Notes: generated from the sequence alone by a model not told the origin. A stretch of 64,000 nt of DNA from Fragilaria crotonensis (GCA_022925895.1 JAKSYS010000207.1:25149-89148); one strand, 5' to 3'. Shown: positions 10,681 to 20,827, numbered from the stretch's first letter. A program made the numbers and translations.

Positions 10681-10796
10681 CGTCACCACCTGCCTGCGAC
10701 CCCGGTCTGGCGTGCGCCCGATTTAACCATGGTCTGGCCTCCACTCCGCGCTCGCACGCAGAATCTATCAGGTAGTACGTGAAGCGGTCAGTATTG

Positions 10797-10816
10797 TGAC
10801 GTCACGCTTGACGTCA
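10797..10816. promoter_or_regulatory. Two TGACGTCA (CRE-like) sites
   Basis: TGACGTCA occurs at 10797-10804 and again at 10809-10816, 27 bases past the LTR edge. A third copy lies within the LTR at 10678-10685. TGACGT/ACGTCA motifs are bZIP targets, and in diatoms related motifs act in CO2/cAMP response. Function here is an inference. Confidence 0.35.
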
Positions 10817-10842
10817 TTTCTGTGCATTCTAATTGAAAGCAC

Positions 10843-10884
10843 GCATACGCACAAATGCATACGCACAAATGCATACGCACAAAC
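10843..10884 (+). repeat. 14-bp tandem repeat, three copies
   Basis: GCATACGCACAAAT is repeated three times in tandem; the last copy ends in C. Confidence 0.9.
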
Positions 10885-11053
10885 GCGGGATTCGTGCCAC
10901 TACAGACCATTAGAAAATTAATTGGGTGGCTCGATCCAGCCGGCCATGCGTTATTCGAACGTTCGACTCTTGAATTCAGAGTACTCCCCCCACTATTCTG
11001 CACAATAGAGTGATAACGGTAAAACCGATCCTTTGAACGATTGTAACTTGTCG

Positions 11054-11146
11054 AGAACTTCGAATTACTCAACAGGCGTGCACTATGTTGTCACTGGTGC
11101 ATCGAAGAATAGCATAGTGCACGCCTGTTGAGTAATTCGAAGTTCT
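11054..11146. repeat. Perfect 34-bp inverted repeat with 25-nt loop
   Basis: Arm 11054-11087 (starting AGAACTTCGAATTACT) is the exact reverse complement of 11113-11146, separated by 25 nt. No flanking target duplication is evident and no coding potential is seen. It could be a short foldback element or a small-RNA precursor; nothing in the sequence decides. Confidence 0.9.
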
Positions 11147-11590
11147 GACCGAGCCCCTTTTGTGTACTGGTAGTCGTGTAGATACCACGTACGAAATCGG
11201 TTTCTCGATTGTGTTTCATCGTTGCAGGTCATGTGGATCACTCAAGGGCCAAGGCAATACTTAAGGATAATTTTTTAAATTATTCATTACGTTGATGTAG
11301 TCTTCAATATCAGAAATGACGTTAAACATCGGCCGTGCCGCCTTGAAAATACGGCCCATAACCAAAAATCGATCCACCCAATTAAAGGTCGAATGGTCTC
11401 TAGTGCTAGCACTTGATTTAAAATCCGTGCGAAGTCAAGTGCTCGTACTTGGGAACCCGAGCAATACGTCTAGGCATACTGCTACGTATGGGTACCCTAT
11501 TTCAAGGTTTGGGACTAACGGTGCACTATCGACGTATTCACGGTAGTTCCTTAATTCACGCAATATATCCTACTATATTATAAATTAATT

Positions 11591-11806
11591 GTGTGCGTGC
11601 GTGTGTGCGTGCGTGCGTGCGTGCGTCTGTTACGGAGTATGACCACTCTGGGGTACTGGATCAAATGAATACTGTCTCATACTCGGAAGTATGTATGTCA
11701 TACATGCATACTGGAGTACTCCGTAAGCGATGTCGGTAAGATTTGCATATACGTAGTTGCGTCAGTGCGTGCGTCTGTTACGGAGTATGACCACTCTGGG
11801 GTACTG
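11591..11806 (+). repeat. GTGC microsatellite and 42-bp direct repeat
   Basis: A (GTGC)n run at about 11591-11626 leads into a 42-bp segment (11617-11658) repeated exactly at 11765-11806. A 10-bp inverted repeat (TTACGGAGTA near 11629, TACTCCGTAA near 11716) sits between. The rest of 11147-12256 shows no gene I can support; a promoter for the gene at 12257 presumably lies here but no clear TATA or Inr is distinctive. Confidence 0.8.
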
Positions 11807-12256
11807 CACTACTTGCGTATAGTACTGAACTGTACAAACAGTACACACAACCGTGCACAAACCATACCGTACACGTATTCCAAAAGTCCGACCAATTGGG
11901 AGGTACCCACTAGTATATTAAATAGACATGGGAAACTGAAGTTCTACTACTGTATCGTTACGAATAAAACACTGCAAGGATTCGAGGTCGAAGGAAAGGA
12001 AGCAACGCGAAGCTTAAGTGTAATCCAAATATTGTTCTTATTTTTTTACACTCTTTTAATAATCGTTTCAGCATCATCTTTCTTATTACCTTCATCTAAC
12101 CATTTCAGGTAAGATTATGCACAGTCACTCTGTTCCAATTTACACGAATGATGAGGGAAAAATACGGCTACGATCATAACCTTCCAAGTTCCAAGTGCAT
12201 ACTTTCACAAATCTCACTCCACACTGACCAGCATCGCTTTATAGCTTGATCTGATC

Positions 12257-13168
12257 ATGGTGATGGTAAGCCAATCAATGAAACCGGCTCGAAATGGTTG
12301 GTTGTTTGCATTTGCAATCTGTACCTCCTTCGGGATTGTGATGGTGAACTTGAAACTGACGACCCCACACGTGCGGTTAGCAACTACGACAAGAAAATCG
12401 CGACTGGGCGATGGCTGCTACCATGTCTATTTGGACGTGGGTGCAAATATTGGAGTTCATGGTCGATTTCTGTTCGAGCCTCACATGTATCCTAACTCGA
12501 AAAAATCTGTCCCATTGTTCAACAAGCAGTATGGCCAAGATCGTGCCAACGAGGACTATTGTGTTTTTGCTGTTGAAGCCAATCCCAACCACTGGCCAAG
12601 GTTAAAAAATGTCAGTGACGCGTATGCTGCATTGGGTTGGAGGTATCACTACGTTCAGGCTGCCGCCTGGGATCGGGATGGGGTCATGGTTTTTCATCAC
12701 CAGGGAGATACAGGCCATAATGAGTGGGGCTTCTCGGTCAAGAAGCGGACAGTCCAAGGTGTCAACGCTGTTGACGTTCCATCCATTTGTCTTTCTGAAT
12801 GGATTCAACGTGAAATTCTTGAGAGGGAAATTCCAGAGATTCCTCGCTCCCGAAGACAATACCCAAACCCAGTTGTTGGAATGAAAATGGATATTGAAGG
12901 ATCTGAATACATCGTTCTTCCTGACCTGATGCTTACTGGAGTTTTTTGTCAACTGACGTTCATGTTTGGAGAGGTACATCCGCATTTTGCACCGCTCAAT
13001 TTCACCGGTCAAGGAGTTGATCTCACCACGCGTAAAAGCGCCGAAGTGCTTCAAGATGCATTGACCACTGTCGTCAAGGCCTCTCGAAACTGTAAAGCGA
13101 AATACTTTCCGGACATTGATGATGAATCCTATTTGCACGATGGAGTGCCACTTCCTGACATCAAGTGA
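12257..13168 (+). CDS. FkbM-family methyltransferase-like protein, signal anchored
   Basis: Intact 303-residue single-exon gene and the only clear non-transposon gene here. Residues ~14-32 form a hydrophobic signal anchor after a short basic N-terminus, so it is probably a type II Golgi/ER membrane protein with a lumenal catalytic domain. SAM-binding motifs of the FkbM fold are visible: DVGANIG (60-66, motif I), VEANP (106-110, motif II with the ribose-binding acidic residue) and MDIEGSE (211-217, post-motif characteristic of FkbM). FkbM proteins methylate hydroxyls, often on sugars; the substrate cannot be told from sequence. The start at 12257 is the first ATG and gives the intact anchor; a second ATG two codons on is equally possible. 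It is flanked by a Copia-A LTR and a piggyBac element. Confidence 0.85.
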   Translation: MVMVSQSMKPARNGWLFAFAICTSFGIVMVNLKLTTPHVRLATTTRKSRLGDGCYHVYLDVGANIGVHGRFLFEPHMYPNSKKSVPLFNKQYGQDRANEDYCVFAVEANPNHWPRLKNVSDAYAALGWRYHYVQAAAWDRDGVMVFHHQGDTGHNEWGFSVKKRTVQGVNAVDVPSICLSEWIQREILEREIPEIPRSRRQYPNPVVGMKMDIEGSEYIVLPDLMLTGVFCQLTFMFGEVHPHFAPLNFTGQGVDLTTRKSAEVLQDALTTVVKASRNCKAKYFPDIDDESYLHDGVPLPDIK

Positions 13169-13498
13169 AAGGTAGACCCATACTGGAGACGTTGAGCACC
13201 TTGATGGCACACATCATGCATCAAGTATGTCATCAAGATGTGTGCCTGAAATCTTGAGTGTAAGGCGCAACCTACTAAATATCTGCATCAATACCATTCC
13301 ATCCACTCTCTCAATACATCAAGTGTCAGCACTCTCACTTCATACACGTAGCGAAACTACGGGGTAGCTAAGGGCTTAAAAGCAGGCTTTGGAAGAATAA
13401 TACAGTATGCATACTACATACTGGTATTGACTTCCTGACAGTGTTCGTGTGGTCGGTACACGAGTACTGGCCGACGGTAGACTTAAGGTTAGTAGGAC
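13169..13498 (+). other. 3' flank of the methyltransferase gene (non-coding)
   Basis: No gene is seen. A hairpin with 10-bp arms (GGCACACATC 13206-13215, GATGTGTGCC 13237-13246) lies 40 bp after the stop and could mark the transcript 3' end. TTAA at 13483-13486 precedes the piggyBac-type inverted repeat. Confidence 0.4.
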
Positions 13499-16271
13499 CT
13501 AGTGTCTAGCCTCCCGGAGCCTTGGGGTTAATTAACCCCGTCCCGATTTCCACTTCGTGTGTACAAAAAATACTCAAGTCTACTAAAAAGGGGTCGGGTC
13601 GACGATGACGGTCAAAACGATGATGATGCTACAAATGAATGATGATTGAAACGTTAACACATTGTTTAAATGTCATCTAAGTGTGTGTGGTTGCGAGTGC
13701 GAGCAATATGAGCAATATGGTCGAGGAAGCACCGTTTTCCATTTTTGGTTGCGCCAAGGAACACCGTTTTATTGCTATCATTGCAGTCACTACATTGCCA
13801 AGTTGTCTTCTTTTGACACTCCTTACATCGGCCTTGGTACCTAAATGATGTCTTTTCTCCATGGGCATTCTTAAGTCTCTTCACCGGAGTCAAGTGGGTG
13901 AGGACTCCAGCACGTGCACATCCACTTTCCACGGCCCTGATGCATGCCTCTTGGTAGGATGTCCCATTTGGGGACGACCTCGGTCGTCGCGTTCCTGTTC
14001 TCCGATTGTCGCAGCTATTGTCAATAAGTTCCTCCGCAAGGAGGGAGTAAAACTCCTTTTGTAGACACTTTCTTTGCTGCTGCGCAGAGGAAGTACCATT
14101 TTTGAATGCGTTGTACACGAGCCATGTATCGACGACGATCATGGCAAAAATAGAAAGGTTAACGCGAACCGACCAATCCTTCGTTTCGACCTTCTTCTCG
14201 ATCCGAAGGTCGTCTTGACGATACCGATTGTGCCTGTTGATGGCACCACACGTAGTATGGTAGACCTCCGCAATTTGAGGTTGCTTGATGGTCATGGTGA
14301 CCCGCTCCAGAGGAGCATTCCGATCTTGACTCACTTGCCGCCAACGGCAGTGAGTGTATGGCGTTCCTTCCGAGAGAGCCCCTGCTGTTGCAATACAGTA
14401 CCTTCGTTCCCGATCCATCCACACGAAAGCAACCATAGCAGGATCCAGTTCGTCTGCAGAATCCGAAGCAAGGGCGAAGAAATCACCACGTTGGTTCAGT
14501 TCCACCGAAGTGAGGAAGGCTCTTGGGAAACCTCTTGTTGCGGTCTTGACGACGCCGATGAAACGGAGGCCGTTCCGGAAGAGTTATTTTGCCGCTCCAA
14601 CAGAAGCAAAGTACGAGTCTGCACAAACAATGCGATTCAAACCAAACCAAGGTGAGACAACAGATTTCAACACTTGTGTACCATGCAACAAACTTGACTC
14701 ATTGTTTGGTTCATCATTGTCTTCCTCCTCACCGACGAGGTCAATACCTTTGACCAACTTCAAACGCAACATCACTCCGCTTCTACCACACGCAGCGTTC
14801 TGAATTTCGCAGCCGTTCTCCGGCTTTCGGTCAATCGCGACGTATTGTGGAAGGCCGTGGTTGATCCAGTGCCCTCACTGGCCGTACCAACGGCTCATGG
14901 ATTCGTCGACACAAATTGTGTCGGACGGAGTGAAATAATTTGCTCTGTGGTCGTTGAAGTTCGCGACAAAGTCATCCACCAACTTCCACCGATGTTGCTC
15001 AGTACTTTCGTTCTCAGCTTGTTCAGAAGGTTGCTTGCTCCATCGAATAGCGCGAAAGAGGTCGTCAAAGCGATGCTTTGACATACCGGTGAGTCCAAAG
15101 TGAGGTGCAGGTCGATACTTCATCGGCGCGACAGAACTCCAAAGACTCGCCCTGGATGTGAATTCAAAAGAAGTCATGAGTATTAACACACCAAAGAATT
15201 TCAGAAGCTCCGAGGTGTTAGTCGTATTGGCGTCCAGCTTCTCAAGCTCAACGTTAGTCAGATCAACCATCGCAACAAGCTGTTTTGGAGGGAACATCAG
15301 AAGAAAGAAGTCGATGGCACTCATACCATTTATTGCTGAATTCCGTTGTCCAGGGTAGAGGTCCTCACCAACTACATTCCTCACACTCCACATACGTGGA
15401 GCGCAATTACCATTCAATGAAGTCTCAGTGCTGAATGCCCTCCGCCACTCAACATGATGAGAAGTTGCAACAATGGAACGATCGTTCGCTGCAACAGTTG
15501 CTACAGCAACTGCTGGTGCGGCTGTCGTTGTCTCCAAACTCGCTCGTGCCTGCTGCTCCGGCTCCTCATCCGAACTTTGAATGGCATCAAGCATTTCTTG
15601 GGTGGTCATACCGGCAACAGAAGGTGCTCCGACGTTGATCGTTTCATTAACATCTTCGACGTTTTCATTCACGAGTGCAGTCACGGGTTCATTGCTCACA
15701 CCAGTGATCGATTCTGCGTCGGCCATCTTGATCCCTCTCAAATTCAACTGGCACCTCTTAATAGTGCCACCACCAAGCTCGTAATCTGCGGTGACTAGAG
15801 TTGTTGCCCTTCTCCCGCCGTTCGATGAAGCGGAATCAACCGAAACGACAGTCCCATTAACGAACTTCGTTTTCGCGTTGGCTCCATATCGTCGATGGCA
15901 CTCGGCCAGGACTGTCACGTGGTGAGCTTTCGCTTGCACCCGTGCCCGAACCACATGTCGAGGATCATTTCTGGGCATTGTGAGCTCAGTTGCTTATGAG
16001 CAGATGCAGGTGCAGCACCACAAAGTTCATGGGGCAGCGCCAAAACAAACGATTGAAATTCGGAAGCAAAAATTTTTAGCTGCTGAAAATTTTTAATAAC
16101 TCTACAACAAAGAAGATTGAGCATACCCCCGTTGACGGCATGCCATCTAGATGTGTTACGAAGGCATAGGCCAATCCTTAAAGCCAACGGACCTTGTCAC
16201 CGAATTGGCGGAGCATATCCAAGGTTGGCAAAAACGAGGTTAATTAACCCCATCGGGAGGCTAGACACTAG
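13499..16271 (-). mobile_element. piggyBac-like DNA transposon (inactive)
   Basis: Bounded by an exact 18-bp inverted repeat, CTAGTGTCTAGCCTCCCG at 13499-13516 and its complement at 16254-16271. Just inside, both ends carry the palindrome GGTTAATTAACC (13526-13537 and 16238-16249). piggyBac elements insert at TTAA, so the element proper may be delimited by these inner TTAA sites, with the outer 18-bp arms belonging to a palindromic target or an older foldback. The inner ends CCCCGTCCCGATTT and CCTCGTTTTTGCC are only loosely inverted. One broken transposase gene on the minus strand fills the element. Confidence 0.75.
13666..15978 (-). pseudogene. piggyBac-like transposase with two in-frame stops
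   Basis: A single phase of 771 codons from ATG 15978 to stop 13666, interrupted only by TGA at 14877-14875 (after SRWYGQ) and TAA at 14586-14584 (after SVGAAK). The N-terminal third is a low-complexity linker. The DDE_Tnp_1_7-type core starts near codon 210 (SAIDFFLLMFPP). Catalytic Asp 1 lies in CVDESM (codon 358) and Asp 2 in CADSYF (codon 454). Where related proteins have an Asp in the GVDxxD-like block this copy reads AINRHN (Asn 581), so the third acidic residue appears lost. A Cys-rich C-terminal finger (CKECQKK...CSDC) resembles the piggyBac RING-like domain. Two stops and the Asn make activity unlikely. Confidence 0.8.
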
Positions 16272-16433
16272 AAGTCTAGCGTTGGACTTGGGCGATGGTG
16301 TTTTGTACACATACACCATGGCGGTAGATTTGTTGGTACAAGGATGTAGAAATGTAGGAAACTTAGTAGTAAAGGCCTTTACTGTTTTTGGTTTGTGGAA
16401 ATTATAAGATGAATTAAGGATGAAAAGTGAAGG
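16272..16433. other. Intervening DNA between piggyBac and SINE
   Basis: No gene is seen. A perfect 16-bp palindrome AGTAAAGGCCTTTACT lies at 16368-16383. It may be the distal part of the Copia-B 3' LTR, whose left edge I could not locate. Confidence 0.3.
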
Positions 16434-16682
16434 TGAGACTAGCAACATTCAAAAAAATCCCAGATCTGTTTTACATGCTGCCGCTGTGCTCATGATTAGG
16501 AGAACTCAACCCACACGGTACGATACTACCCTCTAGTGGATAGCGTCATACTGCAGGTTCATGAATCAATAGTTTTTTGACTTTTCTGCAGGACTTGAAC
16601 CCACAGCCTCACCCAAAAGGATACCTCTGCTTGAGATTTTAGCCAACTATACTATACACCAATCCCTGAGACTAGCAACATT
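16434..16682 (-). mobile_element. tRNA-derived SINE with 16-bp target duplication
   Basis: A 217-bp body (16450-16666) lies between identical 16-bp copies of TGAGACTAGCAACATT (16434-16449 and 16667-16682). On the minus strand it starts GGGATTGGTG and carries an exact pol III A box TAGTATAGTTGG (16654-16643) and B box GGTTCAAGTCC (16601-16591), 41 nt apart. That spacing and a CTCAAG in the anticodon region suggest a class II (Leu-like) tRNA source. A ~120-nt tRNA-unrelated body follows and the 3' end is a short T-run ending TTTTTTTG. It sits in or beside the Copia-B 3' LTR. Confidence 0.8.
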
Positions 16683-16991
16683 AGTTGGAGTCTCACAAAT
16701 GAAGTGTGGTCTTAGTCCCACTTCCTGAGTGGTGTTTGGGAAGTGTTGTCCATAGTAAAAAGGGTGTTGTTGAAGTTATCAACAACACTCATGATTTGAA
16801 TTACATAGGAAGTAATTCAAATCATTTTTGTGTTGCAGACCGGTACCAAGTTCTGATTCTCAGAATTCTACTGGAACGGGTCACGGACAGACTAGGAAAG
16901 ATAAAGGACTGTCTACTGTATTACCGTATGGTATTTAACCTTACAGTAAGTACAAGAGACAGTGTGACAGAGTGACGGTAGATTCCTAACA
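16683..16991 (-). repeat. Copia-B 3' LTR (start certain, end not)
   Basis: Starts TGTTAGGAATCTACC (minus, from 16991) straight after the purine tract. It contains a strong hairpin, ATGATTTGAATTAC and its complement around 16790-16825, and a GTTGTTGA/TCAACAAC inverted pair next to it. It probably continues beyond the SINE to about 16.27 kb. Confidence 0.55.
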
Positions 16992-17002
16992 CCCCTCTTG
17001 GA

Positions 17003-17748
17003 TCAGATCTCTGGTCCCGGTGATGAAAGCATGTGGTCGGGGAGAACACAGAAGATCTTGGTGAGGTGAGGATTGATTTTGCCGGAGTATTGAGTCTTGG
17101 TGAGGATATTGGCAAGTTGAGAGTCACAGGGGATCCAATGAAGTTGGTGAATGCCGTCTTGTTGGCCTTGATGGACAAAATGGAAACGGCGTTCGATGTG
17201 TCGCGTCTTGCGAGTGAGTTTTCCATTCTTGGCGATTTGGACAGTGGCTTCATTGTCAATCATGAGGATGGCAGGTATGGAAGGAAGACGTTGGGTTGAT
17301 TCACGCCATTGTTTGGTGCCAAGCTAGAGCATATTGTAGAGAAGCATTTGGATGTGAGCTGTGGCCATTGTGGCAGAACATGCGGCCATGTATTCAGCTT
17401 CAGAAGTAGACATTGCAACAGGTGTAGGCATGGTAGAATTGGCTTCAATGAGAGCACCATTGTAGAAAATCATGTATCCAACAGTGGAACGGCCAGTGTC
17501 AGGGCAGTCTTGCCAGCTGGCGTCGGAGAAAACGGTGAGATCGGAGTATGGGATACGATGGTGAAGGCAGATGTCATAGATGGGATTTGAAGTGCCATCG
17601 GGGTAGAATTTGAGAGCATAGTAGGGGCGGCGGCAAAGATAGCCAATGAGCCAAGATAGGGCTCAAAAATCAGGTATGCCAGGGGAGATGCATGCTTTAG
17701 CAAGTTTGCAGACATCATATAGGATGTCAGCTCTTGTGTTGTATGCAA
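17003..17748 (-). pseudogene. pol: Copia-B RNase H region with nonsense codons
   Basis: Continues the RT of 17663-19306 in the same phase after TGA at 17665-17663 (Arg in Copia-A). FSDASWQDCPDTGRS and MSTSEAEYMAA are present, then TAG near 17323 where A has Tyr, then MIDNEATVQIAKNGK and the terminal TKIFCVLPDHM to the stop at 17003. The domain is complete but twice interrupted. Confidence 0.75.
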
Positions 17749-19306
17749 GGTAGAGTAGAGTGCAGACAGCAGAGCGGAAGGGAAGGCATTGTTGCTTTTG
17801 TTCGACGAGAGTAATGTCAGAGGAGGTTACGGGGTGGTTATCCTTGCTGAAGGTGTAGTCAGGGGGGAAGGGGGTATCGCGTTCGGGGAATTCGGAGTTC
17901 GGGTCATAATGTTGGAGAGTATTCAAAACGTAGCAGTGTTGATCCAGAGTATAGCTTGAGTCAGAATGCTTGTGGATACGCATTTGGAGGAACCATTGCG
18001 CGGGGCCGAGGAATTTGACATCAAAGCGATTGCGGACGGAATCTTCAAATTGTTTTTCGATGGAATCGTTGCTTCCAGCGTAGAGCATATCGTCGACAAA
18101 AAATAGGAGACGGAGCCATTGATTGTGTTTGTCGTATTGGACAAAATAAGACGGTTCGGAAGGAGACTGGATGAATCCTTGGGAGTAGAGCCATTCCGAA
18201 AATTCAATGTTCCAATATTTGCCGGAGTAGACGAGACCGTAGATTCCTTTGTTCAGTAACATTGGGGAGCCAAAGAATTTAGCGTATTCAGGGAAGTGAT
18301 AGGCATATTCCAATGGTAGTTTCACGAAGTGGCGACCAATAACTTTAGCTTGGAGGTAGGCACCAATGAAGTCAGCACTCTTGACACTTCTTCTGGATGC
18401 ACAGATGGTTGCAATGAATAGTTTGACCCCTCTTGCAGATGCACAGGGTGACCAGGTGTCTTCATAGATGAGTGGTTCAACAGGTATGGGTTTTGGAGTG
18501 CCAGGTGAAGGGGTAGATTCAGCAATTTCTTGACGTTGTTCAAGGAGTCGTTGTTGGTTGATGGCTTTGACTCTTTTCAGGAGATGTTTCTCCAGGTTGC
18601 CACGGGCGACAAGGCAAGCTTTTAGTTTGTCAAGCTTGCCAGTTGCAGTTTGTTTTGCTTTGAGCACAAGAAGTTTGACTGGGATAATGAGTTCATCTTT
18701 GTGTGGAGTTTGTCCAAGGATGAAGGTTTCATGGTCAATGAGGTTCTTGATTTCAATTTTGATTGCATGTAGCCAAGCATTGCGTACATTGTCATCAAGT
18801 TTGAGGACAGCTTTGAGAGACTGAGGTTCTGGAGGATATTTGTCCACAGATTCCAGGGGGTTGGCTTGTGAATTGTTGGTGGGAGAGTGGTCAATTGTCA
18901 TCATGGCAGAGTGAATGGGATCAATACTTGGTAGATCTTCATTGCATTCTTGGAAGTATATTGTCATCATTTTATGGAGTTGAGAGTGATGTTGTTGATG
19001 GGTGACAAAGTTGACTTGGTGTGGTGTGGGTGGTGTTGGACCATGTTGAGGAGTTGTATGTTTGATTGCAGCAGGTGTAGAAGGTGGTGGATCGTCTTCA
19101 TGGGCATTGTCATCAGTTTCAGGGATGGCAGGGAGGGAAGAATGATGGTTGGAGGTATCAATGAAGGTAGGTGGAAGGTTCAGAGTTCTCTGGGGTGTTG
19201 CGAAGTCCATTCGGATTGAAGTGGGAGCGGATGGGTATGGCTCCAGCAAAAGGTTTGGAATCAAAACAGAGAGCGGAGTTGAAGTCTTCATCAAAGTAGG
19301 CATCAC
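17663..19306 (-). pseudogene. pol: Copia-B reverse transcriptase region
   Basis: True coding starts near 19170, after a frameshift from the integrase frame. KACLVARGN, EDTWSPCASARGVKL, ADFIGAYLQAKV and the catalytic FFVDDMLYAGS (near 18090) are intact. Unlike Copia-A there is no frameshift after GVKL, which is how the missing base in A was located. The frame ends at TGA 17663, an apparent CGN-to-TGA change. Confidence 0.8.
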
Positions 19307-20207
19307 GGGTTATGATGAGGCTTTGGGGTTGATCTGGTGAGTAGATTAACCATCCTGCAGAGTTGTCGGGAAATCCAATGAAAATTCCGCGAGATGCACG
19401 TTGGAGTTGTTGCTTGTAGGTTATAAGTTTGTTGCGGAAAGTTGGTTCGTAGCGTTTGAAGAATGTTGGACATCCAAAGATGCAGAAGTTGGCGAGGGAA
19501 GGCTTGAGTTGGAAGCTGTATTGATAGGGAGTTGTTGGGTTGCCATCTTGGTCAATAACATTCTTGGCTGGGCAGACATTGAGGATTTGAACAGCATAAG
19601 CATGTGCATAATGGAAGAATGCACTTCCAAGTCTTGCATTGTTTAGAAGGATGTTGGCAGTGTTGTGGACTTCACGCCATTTGGCTTTGCAGATACCGTT
19701 CATTTCTTGATGTTCAGGTGCTGCAGCTTCAACTTTGATACCAAGTGAAGTGCATTCAGAAATGAATTTGGCTGAGGTGAAAGCAGATCCAGCATCAGTG
19801 CGGATAAAACGGACGGATTGGGTGCAGCCAAGGAGTTCTGTGTCAGTTAGCCATTGCTTTAGAGCAGTAATAATGGAAGCTGTGCTTTCAGTTGGTAGAC
19901 CAATCCAACCTGTTAGTTTGCCAGGTGTTGTGACAATAAACAAGTAGGCTGAAAAGTTGGTATTGGTTGTGAGACCATAGCGGAATGGGTTGCACATAAG
20001 GTCAAGATGAAGGCGATGGAAAGGTTCAGTGCCTTGGCGTTGAGGAGTTTTGTTGCGGGCACGTTTTTGGCTTATCGAAATGCGTAGAGGCCAGGAGTTG
20101 TGATCAACAGTAGGTGTCAAGACATGGTCATTCCATGTTTGGTGAAGGGATCCGACCATAAGATTGCGGAAATTGCGGAAAGGGAGGTGTCGGTAGATAA
20201 GTTCCAA
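19158..20207 (-). pseudogene. pol: Copia-B integrase region
   Basis: Zinc-binding remnant and core: Asp in LHLDLM, Asp in IRTDAGSAF and Glu position in MNGICKAKWREV, where Copia-A has GICEAKW. The catalytic Glu therefore reads Lys in this copy. C-terminal motifs FGCPTFFKRY and FIGFPDNSAGW match A. The frame is lost near 19180. Confidence 0.75.
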
Positions 20208-20338
20208 AGGTAGAGCGGTGACTGAACGGCGTTGATCGGTGTCAACAGGAAGTGTAGTGTCATCAAATGTTGTTCATCAGGTTCAGAGCCAGGGTCAGGA
20301 GGTAGGTTAGAGTTGGAGATTGTTGAGAAGGCTTGTTG

Positions 20339-20827
20339 TCATGAAGGGAGTTCTCTGGTCAGTATTGGCCAAGTGTATGTGGAGCCATTTGGGAGTTGGA
20401 TTGTTGTGGCTCTGTTCTTGATCAGGACACTGAAGTTTTGAGTGCATGATAGAGCAGTTAAGGAGAGGAGTCTGTGGCTGAGGCCTTCAACATAGTAGAC
20501 ATCAGTGAGTCCTAGGATGGACTTGAGGCCATCATCAGTGGTGAAGTGGCATTCAGTTGATCCTTTGTGGGTGGACATCTTGGTGCTGCCATCAGCTAAG
20601 GAGATTGGGACACTGCAGGGTTTGACATTGTGGAGGTTGCTGAAGAGTGGAGTATAATGGCTGGTAGCACCACTGTCAGGTAGCCAGTTTTCAAGATGTG
20701 GGGGACCAAATCTTTGGTATGGTGATTGGGGATCATCATGGAAGTAATCTGTGGCTCCAGAGTTGGGAGGAGAATGATTGGCAGATGAGAGATAATCTCT
20801 GTCAAGGAGAGGTTGGTTGATGGTCAT
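20339..20827 (-). pseudogene. Copia-B protease region
   Basis: Contains LPDSGATSHYTP, the aspartic protease active site, followed by DVYYVEGLSHRLLSLTAL as in Copia-A. The frame stops at 20339, before the GAG-pre-integrase segment that leads into the integrase at 20207. Confidence 0.7.

Larger units (their letters stand above)
1690..10770 (+). mobile_element. Copia-A, LTR retrotransposon, 5' LTR missing, frameshifted
   Basis: Order: unrecognised long N-terminal frame, gag with a zinc knuckle, protease, integrase, reverse transcriptase, RNase H, purine tract, 3' LTR. Integrase before RT is diagnostic of Ty1/copia. The 3' LTR is defined by TGACAGAC at 9867 and GAATCTATCA ending at 10770, where homology to the 56-57 kb copy stops. 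No matching 5' LTR is present, so the left end has been lost. Frameshifts sit near 4550, 4930, 6775 and 8435. Copia-B on the opposite strand is a diverged relative. Confidence 0.85.
9867..10770 (+). repeat. Copia-A 3' LTR (904 bp)
   Basis: Starts TGACAGAC after the purine tract and ends GAATCTATCA. A second copy at 56385-57256 ends at the same ...ATCTATCA, which fixes the right edge. Inside are two short palindromes (10136-10156 and 10167-10190), a 21-bp periodic repeat (about 10381-10680) and a full TGACGTCA site at 10678-10685. A 174-codon frame (10251-10775) crosses the LTR edge and simply reflects the 21-bp periodicity; it is broken in the other copy. Confidence 0.8.

Noticed and set aside
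10251-10775. 174-codon frame in the Copia-A LTR as a gene
   Set aside because: It follows the 21-bp periodic repeat, crosses the LTR edge and is broken in the 56.8-kb copy.
11765-12112. 115-codon frame before the methyltransferase
   Set aside because: It starts inside a duplicated repeat and shows no domain, only a random hydrophobic tail.
12602-13210. 202-codon frame antisense to the methyltransferase
   Set aside because: Shadow of a real gene; no recognisable motifs.
16591-16660. Functional tRNA-Leu gene on the minus strand
   Set aside because: Arms do not pair as a full cloverleaf, there is no mature 3' end, and the flanking 16-bp duplications mark a SINE.
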